Shown here one piece after another: positions 53,165 through 61,679 of a DNA stretch of 64,000 nucleotides (position 1 is its first letter; the number at the start of each line of letters is the position of its first letter). The DNA is from SAR86 cluster bacterium (GTDB lineage: Bacteria > Pseudomonadota > Gammaproteobacteria > Magnimaribacterales > Magnimaribacteraceae), in assembly GCA_029268615.1 (NCBI GenBank), contig JAQWNM010000013.1:62001-126000 (forward strand), read 5' to 3'. A model generated the notes under the pieces. It was not told the DNA's origin, searched no databases, and saw only the letters and a program-made list of their open reading frames with translations. Made by a program: the position numbers and the translations under genes.

Positions 53165-55270
53165 ATGTTTATGAATAAGTTAATAATAACCTTTACCTTT
53201 ATTGGTCTTCTTTTAGGCTGTAGTGAGAATAAAAATATGAATCCTTTTTTAAAAGAATACTCTACCCCTTATAAAATTCCTCCCTTCCAAGATATAAAGT
53301 CAAAACATTATATGCCAGCGTTTCTTGCAGGAATGAAAGAGCATCTAATTGAAATAGATGGAATAGTAAAAGATACAAATGAACCAACTTTTGAAAATAC
53401 AATTGTAGAACTTGAAAGGACAGGTAAGACCTTAGACAAAGTATCAAATGTTTTTTTTAATCTATTAAGTTCTAATACAAATGATGAAATGGATGATATT
53501 GCTAAAGAAATAAGCCCATTACTTTCAGCTCACGGGGATAAGATTTCTTTAAATAAAAATCTATTTAAAAAAGTAAAAAGTGTTTATCAAAAAAAATCTA
53601 CTTTAAATCTAAATACAGAGCAACAAAGATTAGTGGACGAAACGTATAAAAAATTTATTAGATCAGGAGTGCAGTTAAATACTGACTCCATGGATAAACT
53701 GACAGAAATAAATCAGCAATTATCCTCTTTGTCTCTCCAATTTGATCAAAACCTACTTAAAGAGACCAACGAAGGTTATAACTTAGTTATTGAAGATGAA
53801 AGCATGCTAGAGGGGCTGCCAAAAGATGTAATTAATCAGGCCCAAAAATTAGCTGAAAGTAGTGGCTCTAAAGGTAAATGGATTTTTAAACCCACCAGGG
53901 TCAGTATGTATCCTTTCTTAACCTACTCAACTAAAAGAGATTTAAGAGAAAAGCTGTATAAATCATATATTAAAAGAGGGGATAATGATAATGGAAAAGA
54001 TAATAAGAATTTAGCAATACAGATGGCTGACCTTAGAACCCAAAAAGCAAATTTATTAGGTTATAAAACCCATGCAGATTTTATTCTTGAAAATACCATG
54101 GCGAAAAATACTCAGCAAGTTAAAAATCTTTTAGATCAAGTTTGGGTACCTGGCCTAGAAAGAGCTAAGAGTGAAGCTAAGGAAATGCAAAATCTTATTC
54201 AAGAAGAAGGTAAGAATTTTAAATTGGCTGCATGGGATTGGTGGCATTATTCAGAAAAAATACGCCAACTCAAGTATGACTTTTCAGAGGAGGAGATAAA
54301 GCCCTATTTTAGCGAAAACAAAGTGCTACAAGGAGCTTTTGATGTTGCTACTAAATTATTTGAAATTAATTTTACGGAAAGATTTGATTTGCCTAAATAC
54401 AGAGAAAATATAAGAACATTTGAAGTTAAGAACTTATCTGGTGAGGTCATAGGTATTTTTTACACAGATTATACGGTAAGATCAAACAAAGGTGGCGGAG
54501 CTTGGATGAACACCTTTAGAAGTCAAAGTAAATTTGACGGAAAGCAGATACCCTTGGTTATGAATACTTGTAACTTCCCTCCTCCTAATGAAGATGGAGT
54601 AAGCTTGCTGTCCTTTGAGCAAGTAACAACTTTGTTTCATGAATTTGGTCATGCACTTCACGGTTTACTTTCAGATGCTACATATCCAAGCCTATCAGGC
54701 ACTAGAGTTACCCGTGATTATGTAGAATTTCCCTCTCAAATGATGGAAAATTGGGCCGGAGAGCCAGAAGTTATTGCTTCTTTTGCAAAACATTATCAAA
54801 CTGATGAGCCCATTCCTGAAGAACTACTTAAAAAAATTACTAAAGCATCAAAATTTAATCAGGGCTTTTCAACGACTGAGTATGTTGCAGCTGCATATCT
54901 TGATATGGCATGGCATACTCAAGATCAAAAAATAGAAGATGCAAATATTTTTGAAAAAAACACTCTAGACTCCCTCGGTCTTATCCCTGAGATAAATAGT
55001 AGATATCGAAGTACTTACTTTGCCCATATTTTTGCAGGTGGATACTCTATGGGATATTACAGTTATCTTTGGACAGAAGTATTAGAAGCTGATGCATTTC
55101 AACCCTTTCGTGAAAAGGGAATATTTGATAAGGAAACGGCCAATAAATTAAAAAAATATGTTTATTCTGCAGGTAATACTGATGACTTAATGACTCAATA
55201 TAAACGTTATAGAGGAGCTGAACCTAAAATTGAACCCCTACTGAAAAAGAGAGGGTTAGATGAGTTTTGA
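53165..55270 (+). CDS. M3-family metallopeptidase (peptidyl-dipeptidase Dcp-like), lipoprotein
   Basis: I take ATG 53165 as start (701 residues; ATG 53171 is an equal choice); the frame opens further upstream only at a TTG. The signal ends in LLLGC, a lipobox (Cys at about residue 19), so it is a lipoprotein. The large catalytic domain has the zinc motif HEFGHALH near residue 492 and EFPSQMMENW, typical of M3. It is a dipeptidase or oligopeptidase in the periplasm. It is followed by a DUF3445 gene overlapping by 4 nt. Confidence 0.9.
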   Translation: MFMNKLIITFTFIGLLLGCSENKNMNPFLKEYSTPYKIPPFQDIKSKHYMPAFLAGMKEHLIEIDGIVKDTNEPTFENTIVELERTGKTLDKVSNVFFNLLSSNTNDEMDDIAKEISPLLSAHGDKISLNKNLFKKVKSVYQKKSTLNLNTEQQRLVDETYKKFIRSGVQLNTDSMDKLTEINQQLSSLSLQFDQNLLKETNEGYNLVIEDESMLEGLPKDVINQAQKLAESSGSKGKWIFKPTRVSMYPFLTYSTKRDLREKLYKSYIKRGDNDNGKDNKNLAIQMADLRTQKANLLGYKTHADFILENTMAKNTQQVKNLLDQVWVPGLERAKSEAKEMQNLIQEEGKNFKLAAWDWWHYSEKIRQLKYDFSEEEIKPYFSENKVLQGAFDVATKLFEINFTERFDLPKYRENIRTFEVKNLSGEVIGIFYTDYTVRSNKGGGAWMNTFRSQSKFDGKQIPLVMNTCNFPPPNEDGVSLLSFEQVTTLFHEFGHALHGLLSDATYPSLSGTRVTRDYVEFPSQMMENWAGEPEVIASFAKHYQTDEPIPEELLKKITKASKFNQGFSTTEYVAAAYLDMAWHTQDQKIEDANIFEKNTLDSLGLIPEINSRYRSTYFAHIFAGGYSMGYYSYLWTEVLEADAFQPFREKGIFDKETANKLKKYVYSAGNTDDLMTQYKRYRGAEPKIEPLLKKRGLDEF

Positions 55271-56142
55271 AAAAAAAACCTATTCATATTCCTTATAAGA
55301 ATGGAAAAGGAGGCATTAAGATAGGACTTGAAACTATAGCTAGTTCTAAATGGCTAGAAATAGACAGCTTTTTTGCCAAGGAGATAAACAATAAAAAATC
55401 ACTTTTTATTGACAACCATACTCAAGTTTACCAAGACACTCCGGAGTCAATAGATTCTCAAAAAGAAGTACTAAAATTAATAACTCAAAATCTATCTACC
55501 TACCATCCTGATCATTATCAAAAAGCAAAAAAAAATATATTTTTCCAGGAGAACTTAACACCACTGGAATCCGCTGCACTCTTAGTACAAGAAGATCTAT
55601 TAATTATGAGTCGTCAAGACAAAGAATATTTTCTAAGTGCCGCCTCTTTATGTTCACCTTCTAATTGGTCGCTGACAGAAAAATTTAATAAGTCCTTAAT
55701 GGATGTACATGATGATGTGCCAACTTACTCAAATCTTATAGGTGATAAGGTAAACCATATTTTTATTAACTTGCCAAATCAGAAAATCTTTCAAAGATTT
55801 AATTGGTCAATATATGAGAGTCCTGATCTTTATCAACCTGCCATAAACAAAAGATCCATTAAAAGAGCAAAAGATATTAACAACTATAATGCGGGGGAAA
55901 AATTATTTATTAGAGTAGAAAGGCAAACCATTAGGAGGTTAGCCATAACTAAATCTATCTTATTTACCGTAAAAGTGCATATAACCCCTCTAGAAGATAT
56001 AAAAAATGATATAAATTTATTAAAAGACCTCAATAAAGGCATAAATAATTTAGGGCAATCTTTAAAAAAATATAAATCAATAGATCAAATTGAAGAACCG
56101 CTAACAGGTTGGTTGAAAGAAGCTATAAGGCATCTCTCTTAG
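55267..56142 (+). CDS. DUF3445 heme-dependent oxidative N-demethylase-like protein
   Basis: This 291-residue protein shows the DUF3445 pattern: CSPSNWSLTEKFNKSLMDVH with HDDVP (heme His place) and the C-terminal RVERQTIRRLAITKSILFTV. Known members carry out oxidative N-demethylation of dimethylamine-type compounds. The start is a TTG at 55267 that overlaps the M3 peptidase stop by 4 nt, so translation is coupled. Confidence 0.85.
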   Translation: MKKKPIHIPYKNGKGGIKIGLETIASSKWLEIDSFFAKEINNKKSLFIDNHTQVYQDTPESIDSQKEVLKLITQNLSTYHPDHYQKAKKNIFFQENLTPLESAALLVQEDLLIMSRQDKEYFLSAASLCSPSNWSLTEKFNKSLMDVHDDVPTYSNLIGDKVNHIFINLPNQKIFQRFNWSIYESPDLYQPAINKRSIKRAKDINNYNAGEKLFIRVERQTIRRLAITKSILFTVKVHITPLEDIKNDINLLKDLNKGINNLGQSLKKYKSIDQIEEPLTGWLKEAIRHLS

Positions 56143-56201
56143 ATATTCATTGTTCATAAAAGAATAAATAATTATTATATAGAGTAGTAATTTTTAAAAT
56201 A

Positions 56202-57230
56202 ATGACAAAAAAATATAAGCTCTTTGGAGGAGAAATATCTCCATATTCAGTAAAAATCCGTTCTTACTTTAGATATAAAGAAATACCTTATTCATGGATA
56301 ATCAGAGGTCCCTCTAATGAAAAAGTATTTCAAAAATACTCTAAATTACCAATAATACCTTTAGTTATTTCTCCGAATAAAGAAGGCATTCAAGATTCAA
56401 CAGTAATTATGGATAAATTAGAACAATTACACACAAATAAATCCATAGTTCCAGATGATCCTAGTATAGCTTTTATATCTTTTCTATTAGAAGAATATGC
56501 TGATGAATGGGGAAATAAGCATATGTTTCAGTACAGATGGAAAGCTGAAATAGATCAAAACTCTGCGAGCGCTAGAATTGCAGAGATGAACTTACCTTCT
56601 TATATAAAATATATACCAATCATAAACACAATCATAAAGTATAGAATTTCTAATTTAATTAAGAACAGGATGAGTAAAAGACTTTGGGTAATTGGTTCGA
56701 ATAAATCCACAGAAAATCAGATTTCGGAGTCATTCATGAATCTATTGTCTCTAATGCAAAAACATCTTAAAGATAGACCTTTTATATTCGGAAAAAAACC
56801 AAGTTATGCTGATTTTGGTTTATGGGGACAAATTTATAATGCTTGGACTGACCCAACTCCTAGAACCATAATTGAACATAAATATTCCGGTTTATTACCA
56901 TGGATTCAGAGAATGTTAAACCCTAAAGAGGAAGGTCCGTATGAATCATGGGACTTACTTTCACCAACTCTAATGCCAATCCTTAAAGAGGAAATTGCTA
57001 ATACCTTTTTACCATGGACAGAAGCAATTACTGCAGGCATAAGATCAAATAAAAAAGAAATTTCTATAAAATTAAATGGAACGAAATTTATGCATAGTTT
57101 AGGAGGACCTCAAAAATATCATGTAAAATCTCTAGCCGCGCTTAAGCATAGATACATGATTCTAGAAGATAAAACATCACTAGATAAAATCCTGGTCGAT
57201 GCCGGAATAAAAGAATTCTTTGATTTATAA
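56202..57230 (+). CDS. Glutathione S-transferase-family protein
   Basis: This 342-residue protein has a thioredoxin-like N terminus (YKLFGGEISPYSVKIRSYFR) with SPYS in the place of the active Cys/Ser, a cis-Pro region (KLPIIPLVIS) and a long helical part with PSYADFGLWGQIYNAW. It has an extra C-terminal domain (about residues 250-342) beyond usual GST length. The neighbour upstream is DUF3445 with a 59-nt gap, so it may be a separate unit. Confidence 0.82.
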   Translation: MTKKYKLFGGEISPYSVKIRSYFRYKEIPYSWIIRGPSNEKVFQKYSKLPIIPLVISPNKEGIQDSTVIMDKLEQLHTNKSIVPDDPSIAFISFLLEEYADEWGNKHMFQYRWKAEIDQNSASARIAEMNLPSYIKYIPIINTIIKYRISNLIKNRMSKRLWVIGSNKSTENQISESFMNLLSLMQKHLKDRPFIFGKKPSYADFGLWGQIYNAWTDPTPRTIIEHKYSGLLPWIQRMLNPKEEGPYESWDLLSPTLMPILKEEIANTFLPWTEAITAGIRSNKKEISIKLNGTKFMHSLGGPQKYHVKSLAALKHRYMILEDKTSLDKILVDAGIKEFFDL

Positions 57231-57340
57231 ATATTAAAACTAGGATTAAAGAACTATTCTTTAGAAACTTTTACTAAAAAAAAGCTTTATAAATTTTACT
57301 GAATATTAACTCTAAGTGGAAAGAAGAGATCTAAATAGAA

Positions 57341-58294
57341 TCAATTTAAAATACTTAAGATTCTTTCTATCAGCCAAAAGGAACCTACTCCACCTATGAA
57401 ATAAGATGAAAATTTATGTACAAATTCTTCTATATTTAAATATTTAAAGGCAATGATACTAATTCCAAAGACAGCTAGAATCAATAATTGACCAACCTCT
57501 ATTCCTAAATTAAAGAATAGAAGTGAAAATGCTAAATTCTCATTTGCTATTCCAATCTCTGTTAAGGCACCTGCAAAACCAAAGCCATGTAATAGTCCAA
57601 AACCAAATGCAAAAAACCAAGGAGTTGTCTTAAATAAGGTCTTTTCATCAATCTCTAGGGCCAAATAAATTAAAGTCAAAGCTATCAAGGATTCAGTCAC
57701 TAATTGGGGAAGACTAAAAATACCAAGAACTGATACTGCTAAAGTAATGCTATGAGCAACTGTAAATGCAGTAATTGTTTTTATAAGTGTGCCCAAACCT
57801 AGAATTATAAAAAGTAAACCAAAGATAAAAAGAATATGATCAAAGCCGCTTAATAAATGCTCTATTCCTAGACGGAAATAACTTGTAGGATAAATACTTA
57901 TTTCTGAGGGAATAATGATACTTGAGTCATTCACAGTAACTAAACCTTGAAACGAGCTTTTATCTAAATAATTAATAGCAACTAAAGCATCTGTGGTTCT
58001 AGATAAACCTTTTATAGATATTGACTGTCCTTGCATTGAACTATCACAATCCAAAACCATCTCATTTACTAGATATTTCCCATTAAGTTTTGGAAGACCA
58101 TCATTGAACTTTTTACAATTTGAAAATGTTACCTCAGGTTCAATATTATTATTTTTTAAAGGATACATCCATGTGGCTTTGTACTTGCCAACTGACAATT
58201 CCTCGACAATTAATCGAGCTGGATTCATTTCATGAGAAAGTATATTTAAGCTGATTGCAGAAAGAAATAAATAGAGGATTAATCTAGATATCAT
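57341..58294 (-). CDS. HupE/UreJ-like membrane protein with periplasmic domain
   Basis: This 317-residue protein has a signal peptide (about residues 1-20), a periplasmic beta-rich domain (about 21-125) and a C-terminal HupE/UreJ-type membrane domain of about six helices with HLLSGFDHILFIFGLLFI, AHSITLAVSVLG and FGLLHGFGFAGAL. HupE-family proteins carry nickel; many HupE_UreJ_2 members are of unknown role. It is last of three genes with PPIase and DUF3604, 6 nt after the PPIase. Confidence 0.87.
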   Translation of the reverse strand: MISRLILYLFLSAISLNILSHEMNPARLIVEELSVGKYKATWMYPLKNNNIEPEVTFSNCKKFNDGLPKLNGKYLVNEMVLDCDSSMQGQSISIKGLSRTTDALVAINYLDKSSFQGLVTVNDSSIIIPSEISIYPTSYFRLGIEHLLSGFDHILFIFGLLFIILGLGTLIKTITAFTVAHSITLAVSVLGIFSLPQLVTESLIALTLIYLALEIDEKTLFKTTPWFFAFGFGLLHGFGFAGALTEIGIANENLAFSLLFFNLGIEVGQLLILAVFGISIIAFKYLNIEEFVHKFSSYFIGGVGSFWLIERILSILN

Positions 58295-58300
58295 AAATAT

Positions 58301-59092
58301 CTATCCTGACTGAATTTCTACAGAATATTCTTTACGTAAGCCTTTTAAGAAATGTTCCATCTCGATAGATTTTAGTTTAAATTGAAGATCTTCTCTTACC
58401 CTAGCCTCTACTTCGTTAAGATTAGGAAATTTAGCTGGAACGCTATCCCTTATATTGACTATATGACTTCCATAGATTGAACTAATAGGCCCTACCCAAA
58501 GATTTGTCTCTAACTTCTTCAATGAATTTAAAAAAGCTTGACCGAAAGATCTTTCTATTTCTATGGGTGTCTTCATAACAAAATTTTTACCTAATAAAAA
58601 TGGATCTCCATTTATATTTTTTGAGTTTTTAGATAGGTTCATTAATGCTTTTTCTGCCCTCTTTAAACCATCCTTATCTTGGTTAAAATAAATGTGAGTG
58701 AAACTAAACTTCCTCGGAATTAAATATTTATCTCTATTTTGAATGAAAAATTTTTCTAGCTCTTCCTTTGAAGGTTCTCTGACCTGAAACTCTTGTTGTA
58801 GAAAACTTATTTTTTGCGCTAGCCTCCTTTTAATAATTATATCCCCCTTATCTAAGCCCAGTTTAATAGCTTCTCTGTATAAAATTTCTTCATCAACTAA
58901 CTGCTTGATAATACCTTCTACTTCCTCTTCATTTGGAGGTCTTCCTACCTGAGATGCCCAAGATTCTTTTAAAGAACTTAATTCTTCTTCTTGCACTAAA
59001 ATTAAATTATTGACTATTGAAGGGCCATAAATTGAATTTAAGAGATATATTAGAACTCCAAGACTAATAAAAATACTTAACTTCTTAGTCAT
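58301..59092 (-). CDS. Membrane-anchored parvulin-type peptidyl-prolyl isomerase-like protein
   Basis: This 263-residue protein has an N-terminal anchor (residues 5-22), then a SurA-like helical part with PPNEEEVEGIIKQLVDEEIL, and a parvulin-like domain (FSFTHIYFNQDKDG and WVGPISSIYGSHIVNI). It resembles PpiC/PrsA folding helpers in the periplasm. It lies 36 nt after the DUF3604 gene and may fold or help that protein; inference from position. Confidence 0.85.
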   Translation of the reverse strand: MTKKLSIFISLGVLIYLLNSIYGPSIVNNLILVQEEELSSLKESWASQVGRPPNEEEVEGIIKQLVDEEILYREAIKLGLDKGDIIIKRRLAQKISFLQQEFQVREPSKEELEKFFIQNRDKYLIPRKFSFTHIYFNQDKDGLKRAEKALMNLSKNSKNINGDPFLLGKNFVMKTPIEIERSFGQAFLNSLKKLETNLWVGPISSIYGSHIVNIRDSVPAKFPNLNEVEARVREDLQFKLKSIEMEHFLKGLRKEYSVEIQSG

Positions 59093-59128
59093 CTTAAATA
59101 TAAAGTTTTAAAATTTATATTTGGGATC

Positions 59129-61285
59129 CTAATTAATCTGCATATAGTCAGTTTCTTTTTGAGATTCAGGTGTATACCAAATAGGCGAGGACCAAGCTCT
59201 TTCCTGGATTGTGCTTGGTAAGTCAGGTCTAGGGATATTTCCAGTATTAATGGCATCCCAAGTAGACCACCTACAAGTTGGATTCTCTAAGACTCTTACA
59301 TAGTAAAAAGATTTAAGATTAGAATTAAAATCTGGATCTACCCATATAGTCTTAAGCTCTGATGATCCTACTCCGTTGGTTATGGAACAATTAATTATAT
59401 CCACTCTTGCACCATTATCAGGGCATCTATTACTTATAGGATCTACAGACAAACCATCTGAACAGGCTACATCATAAATCTTTTCATTGGGCCGTCCTGT
59501 GATTTCATCTACCCAACCTTTAATAACCTGAACTCTCTGCAAAGGAGCGCCATCACTATCACGCATAGCCCAAATCAGGAATTGTGGAGATTTATCTGAA
59601 GTTGAAATTATTTCTCCTCCCATAGGTACGCCATTTAAATATGCTTTTTTTACCATGTCTGGTTGAGATAACACAGAATCATTTAAACCTTCAGTTGCAA
59701 AAAACCTTAATTTAATTCTTGTACCTGAAGTTGCGTAAGTTTCTTTTCTTCTAAAGGCGCTAAAAATAGATTCACGGGTATTTTCCTCAGCCCAGACAAC
59801 TGCCAAACCAGAAGCGCTCCACTGTTTGAAAGTGCCATCATTATAATAATTATCACCAATCTTTTTTACAGTAATTAGTCGAGCATTAACGCTTACATCA
59901 TCTGCATCTAATGCTAGACTTTGTCCATCTCCTAAGGCTGCATTTACAGCTTGATCAGCTTCATCCTGAAGACCTAATGCGTCTATTGCAAATTGTTCTA
60001 AAGGGGCTGAACCCCTTAAACTAGGGGTTCCATCTAGAATACCTACTTTTGAAAAGAAGTTTGATTCGTCATCGGAAATTGCCCCTGTATGAGTATCACT
60101 TGCACCCACCAAGCCAAATTTATAAGGATTTCCTCTTTTCTCTTCCTGTAATCCAAGCCCATCTAGGTATGCTGACCTAACATAACCGCCATAGGGTTTA
60201 CTGTATTGTGCACTTCCAACTCGCATATCCATTATTTCAAAATCTGCCCATTCATCATTTGGAGATAACAAAGGGTGAGTATCCGAAGTTCCCTTAACTT
60301 GAGTTACTTCAACTAAAGGCTCATTTCTCATTCTGAGTTGAGCATAACTTTTACCCATGGGAAATCCATCCCAAGTTTCAGATTCAAACATCTGGCCATT
60401 TGAACCATTTGAATTATGAGGAATTGCTATTGTATCAACTCCTTGTTCCCTTAAATTATCCATCCACTCCCAAAGATCTTCCGGGTTTAAAGATTTTAAT
60501 CGAGTAAAGGGTTCAGCTGTTATTTTATCTCCGCTATAAATTACATTACGATGCAGATTTCCCTGCTCAAATGGTCCTGAGCCATTAGGATTTAGTAAGC
60601 TCCTATTCTCAGCAGAAAAAGTTGATGATGAAGTATATTCATATGCTATAAAAGAAGTGAAATTTCCTGGATCATTATGCCTCTGAGCACTCTCTATTAC
60701 ATCCTTCCAAGCCGATCTATGTATATCAACATCATAAATAGAAATTGCTCGAGCCTGGTCGCCCGTGAATAAAGCCTTTAGTGCACCCCAAAAACTTATA
60801 CCTGTAGCTAGATTTCTTATGTAATAACCAAATAACGCCCCTCTATCTGCTATAGAATCTACTGTGCGATTCTCTTCTCTATTTAAGTCATGAAAAGGTT
60901 TAGTAGCATCTCCATAAGAAGGATCAGACCAACCTTCTACATTTCCTAATAAGAAACCATGATCAGTCACAGCATAAAAATCTAAAGGTTTTCTTAATTG
61001 AAGGTCGTAACCAAGTGGATGCTTTATAGATTCACCTTTAGCATATCTGTATGCATCATCAGGAGTAGCTGTTGTTCCAAAAATAAAAGCGTCAAAAGAA
61101 TGCTTTGTATGGACGTGAAGATCTCCAAAATAAACATTACGCTCTTCGTTATAATCTGCAGATTTAGTAAATTTCTGTTCCTGAGTGTCTTCCGAAGAAT
61201 AGTCAATAATATTATCTCCTGAGTTACAACCAGATAGAATCACTAGAAAAAGAAGACTTAAAAAAAGCTTAAAAGTATAGTTCAT
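59129..61285 (-). CDS. DUF3604 protein, lipoprotein
   Basis: This 718-residue protein has a lipoprotein signal (MNYTFKLFLSLLFLVILSGC, lipid Cys20) and the DUF3604 motifs: YFGDLHVHTKHSFDAF (His57, His59), TDHGFL, IPHNSNGSNG, GASDTHTGA and RRKETYATSGTRI. It is a paralogue of the protein at 28152 but has a different membrane anchor. The family is a predicted PHP-like metallohydrolase without known substrate. It heads an operon with PPIase and HupE/UreJ. Confidence 0.9.
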   Translation of the reverse strand: MNYTFKLFLSLLFLVILSGCNSGDNIIDYSSEDTQEQKFTKSADYNEERNVYFGDLHVHTKHSFDAFIFGTTATPDDAYRYAKGESIKHPLGYDLQLRKPLDFYAVTDHGFLLGNVEGWSDPSYGDATKPFHDLNREENRTVDSIADRGALFGYYIRNLATGISFWGALKALFTGDQARAISIYDVDIHRSAWKDVIESAQRHNDPGNFTSFIAYEYTSSSTFSAENRSLLNPNGSGPFEQGNLHRNVIYSGDKITAEPFTRLKSLNPEDLWEWMDNLREQGVDTIAIPHNSNGSNGQMFESETWDGFPMGKSYAQLRMRNEPLVEVTQVKGTSDTHPLLSPNDEWADFEIMDMRVGSAQYSKPYGGYVRSAYLDGLGLQEEKRGNPYKFGLVGASDTHTGAISDDESNFFSKVGILDGTPSLRGSAPLEQFAIDALGLQDEADQAVNAALGDGQSLALDADDVSVNARLITVKKIGDNYYNDGTFKQWSASGLAVVWAEENTRESIFSAFRRKETYATSGTRIKLRFFATEGLNDSVLSQPDMVKKAYLNGVPMGGEIISTSDKSPQFLIWAMRDSDGAPLQRVQVIKGWVDEITGRPNEKIYDVACSDGLSVDPISNRCPDNGARVDIINCSITNGVGSSELKTIWVDPDFNSNLKSFYYVRVLENPTCRWSTWDAINTGNIPRPDLPSTIQERAWSSPIWYTPESQKETDYMQIN

Positions 61286-61375
61286 TTAATTTATTCTCCA
61301 TAAATTAATGTTAATAGTTTATGAAGCTTACTTTAACTTAAAAAAATTATGTTTTACAGACTGATAAATAAATTA

Positions 61376-61404
61376 TTGATTTAAATAATAAACTACTGTA
61401 TAAA
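61376..61404 (+). promoter_or_regulatory. Predicted sigma-70 promoter of the small SOS-like gene
   Basis: TTGATT (61376-61381) and TATAAA (61399-61404) are separated by exactly 17 nt. Transcription would start near 61411-61412, almost at the ATG (61413), so the mRNA would be leaderless. The -10 box lies within the LexA-type site. Confidence 0.6.
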
Positions 61405-61413
61405 TATACAGTA
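61394..61413. promoter_or_regulatory. LexA (SOS) box
   Basis: TACTGTATAAATATACAGTA matches the E. coli SOS box consensus at 19 of 20 bases, with the essential CTG-N10-CAG core. It covers the predicted -10 and transcription start of the gene at 61413 and ends on its ATG, an ideal place for repression. Confidence 0.85.
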
Positions 61414-61598
61414 TGAACGATGTACTAAAAAATAATAAACCTTCTGGTATGCCAATGGCATGGAGATTAGAATTAGAACTTAAAAATACAACTCAAAGCG
61501 GGGAGTGGATAGATAGACTGATTACTTCTATTTACTTAGCTATTACAGGTTCTATTGTCTCCATATTTATTGCTCTATCTCTAGGGTTAAGCATTTAA
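61413..61598 (+). CDS. Small membrane protein under a LexA box (candidate SOS effector)
   Basis: This 61-residue protein has a polar N-terminal half (MNDVLKNNKPSGMPMAWRLE) and a hydrophobic C-terminal helix (about residues 35-61: LITSIYLAITGSIVSIFIAL). I do not recognise the family. The LexA box and promoter sit right on the start, with no Shine-Dalgarno, so leaderless translation from the first ATG is likely; ATGs at codons 13 and 15 also lack ribosome-binding sites. By analogy with small SOS-induced membrane proteins (SidA, TisB, YneA), it could stop division or act on the membrane after DNA damage. This is inference. Confidence 0.7.
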   Translation: MNDVLKNNKPSGMPMAWRLELELKNTTQSGEWIDRLITSIYLAITGSIVSIFIALSLGLSI

Positions 61599-61636
61599 GT
61601 AAAATTCTTTAATCATACTGAAAAGTCTTTTTTTTT

Positions 61637-61662
61637 GGTAATATAACGACGTTTATATTACC
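61637..61662. promoter_or_regulatory. Perfect inverted repeat before acyl-CoA dehydrogenase operon
   Basis: GGTAATATAA (61637-61646) and TTATATTACC (61653-61662) are perfect 10-bp inverted arms with a 6-nt centre. The site is 17 nt before the ATG at 61680 and preceded, not followed, by a T-run, so it is an operator candidate (TetR-type size) and not a plus-strand terminator. Confidence 0.55.
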
Positions 61663-61679
61663 CAGATAAGGACAAAAGC

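Noticed and set aside
57247-57263. TAAAGAA-CTA-TTCTTTA hairpin between GST and HupE genes.
   Set aside because: Seven A/T-rich pairs with no T-tract; not enough for a terminator call.
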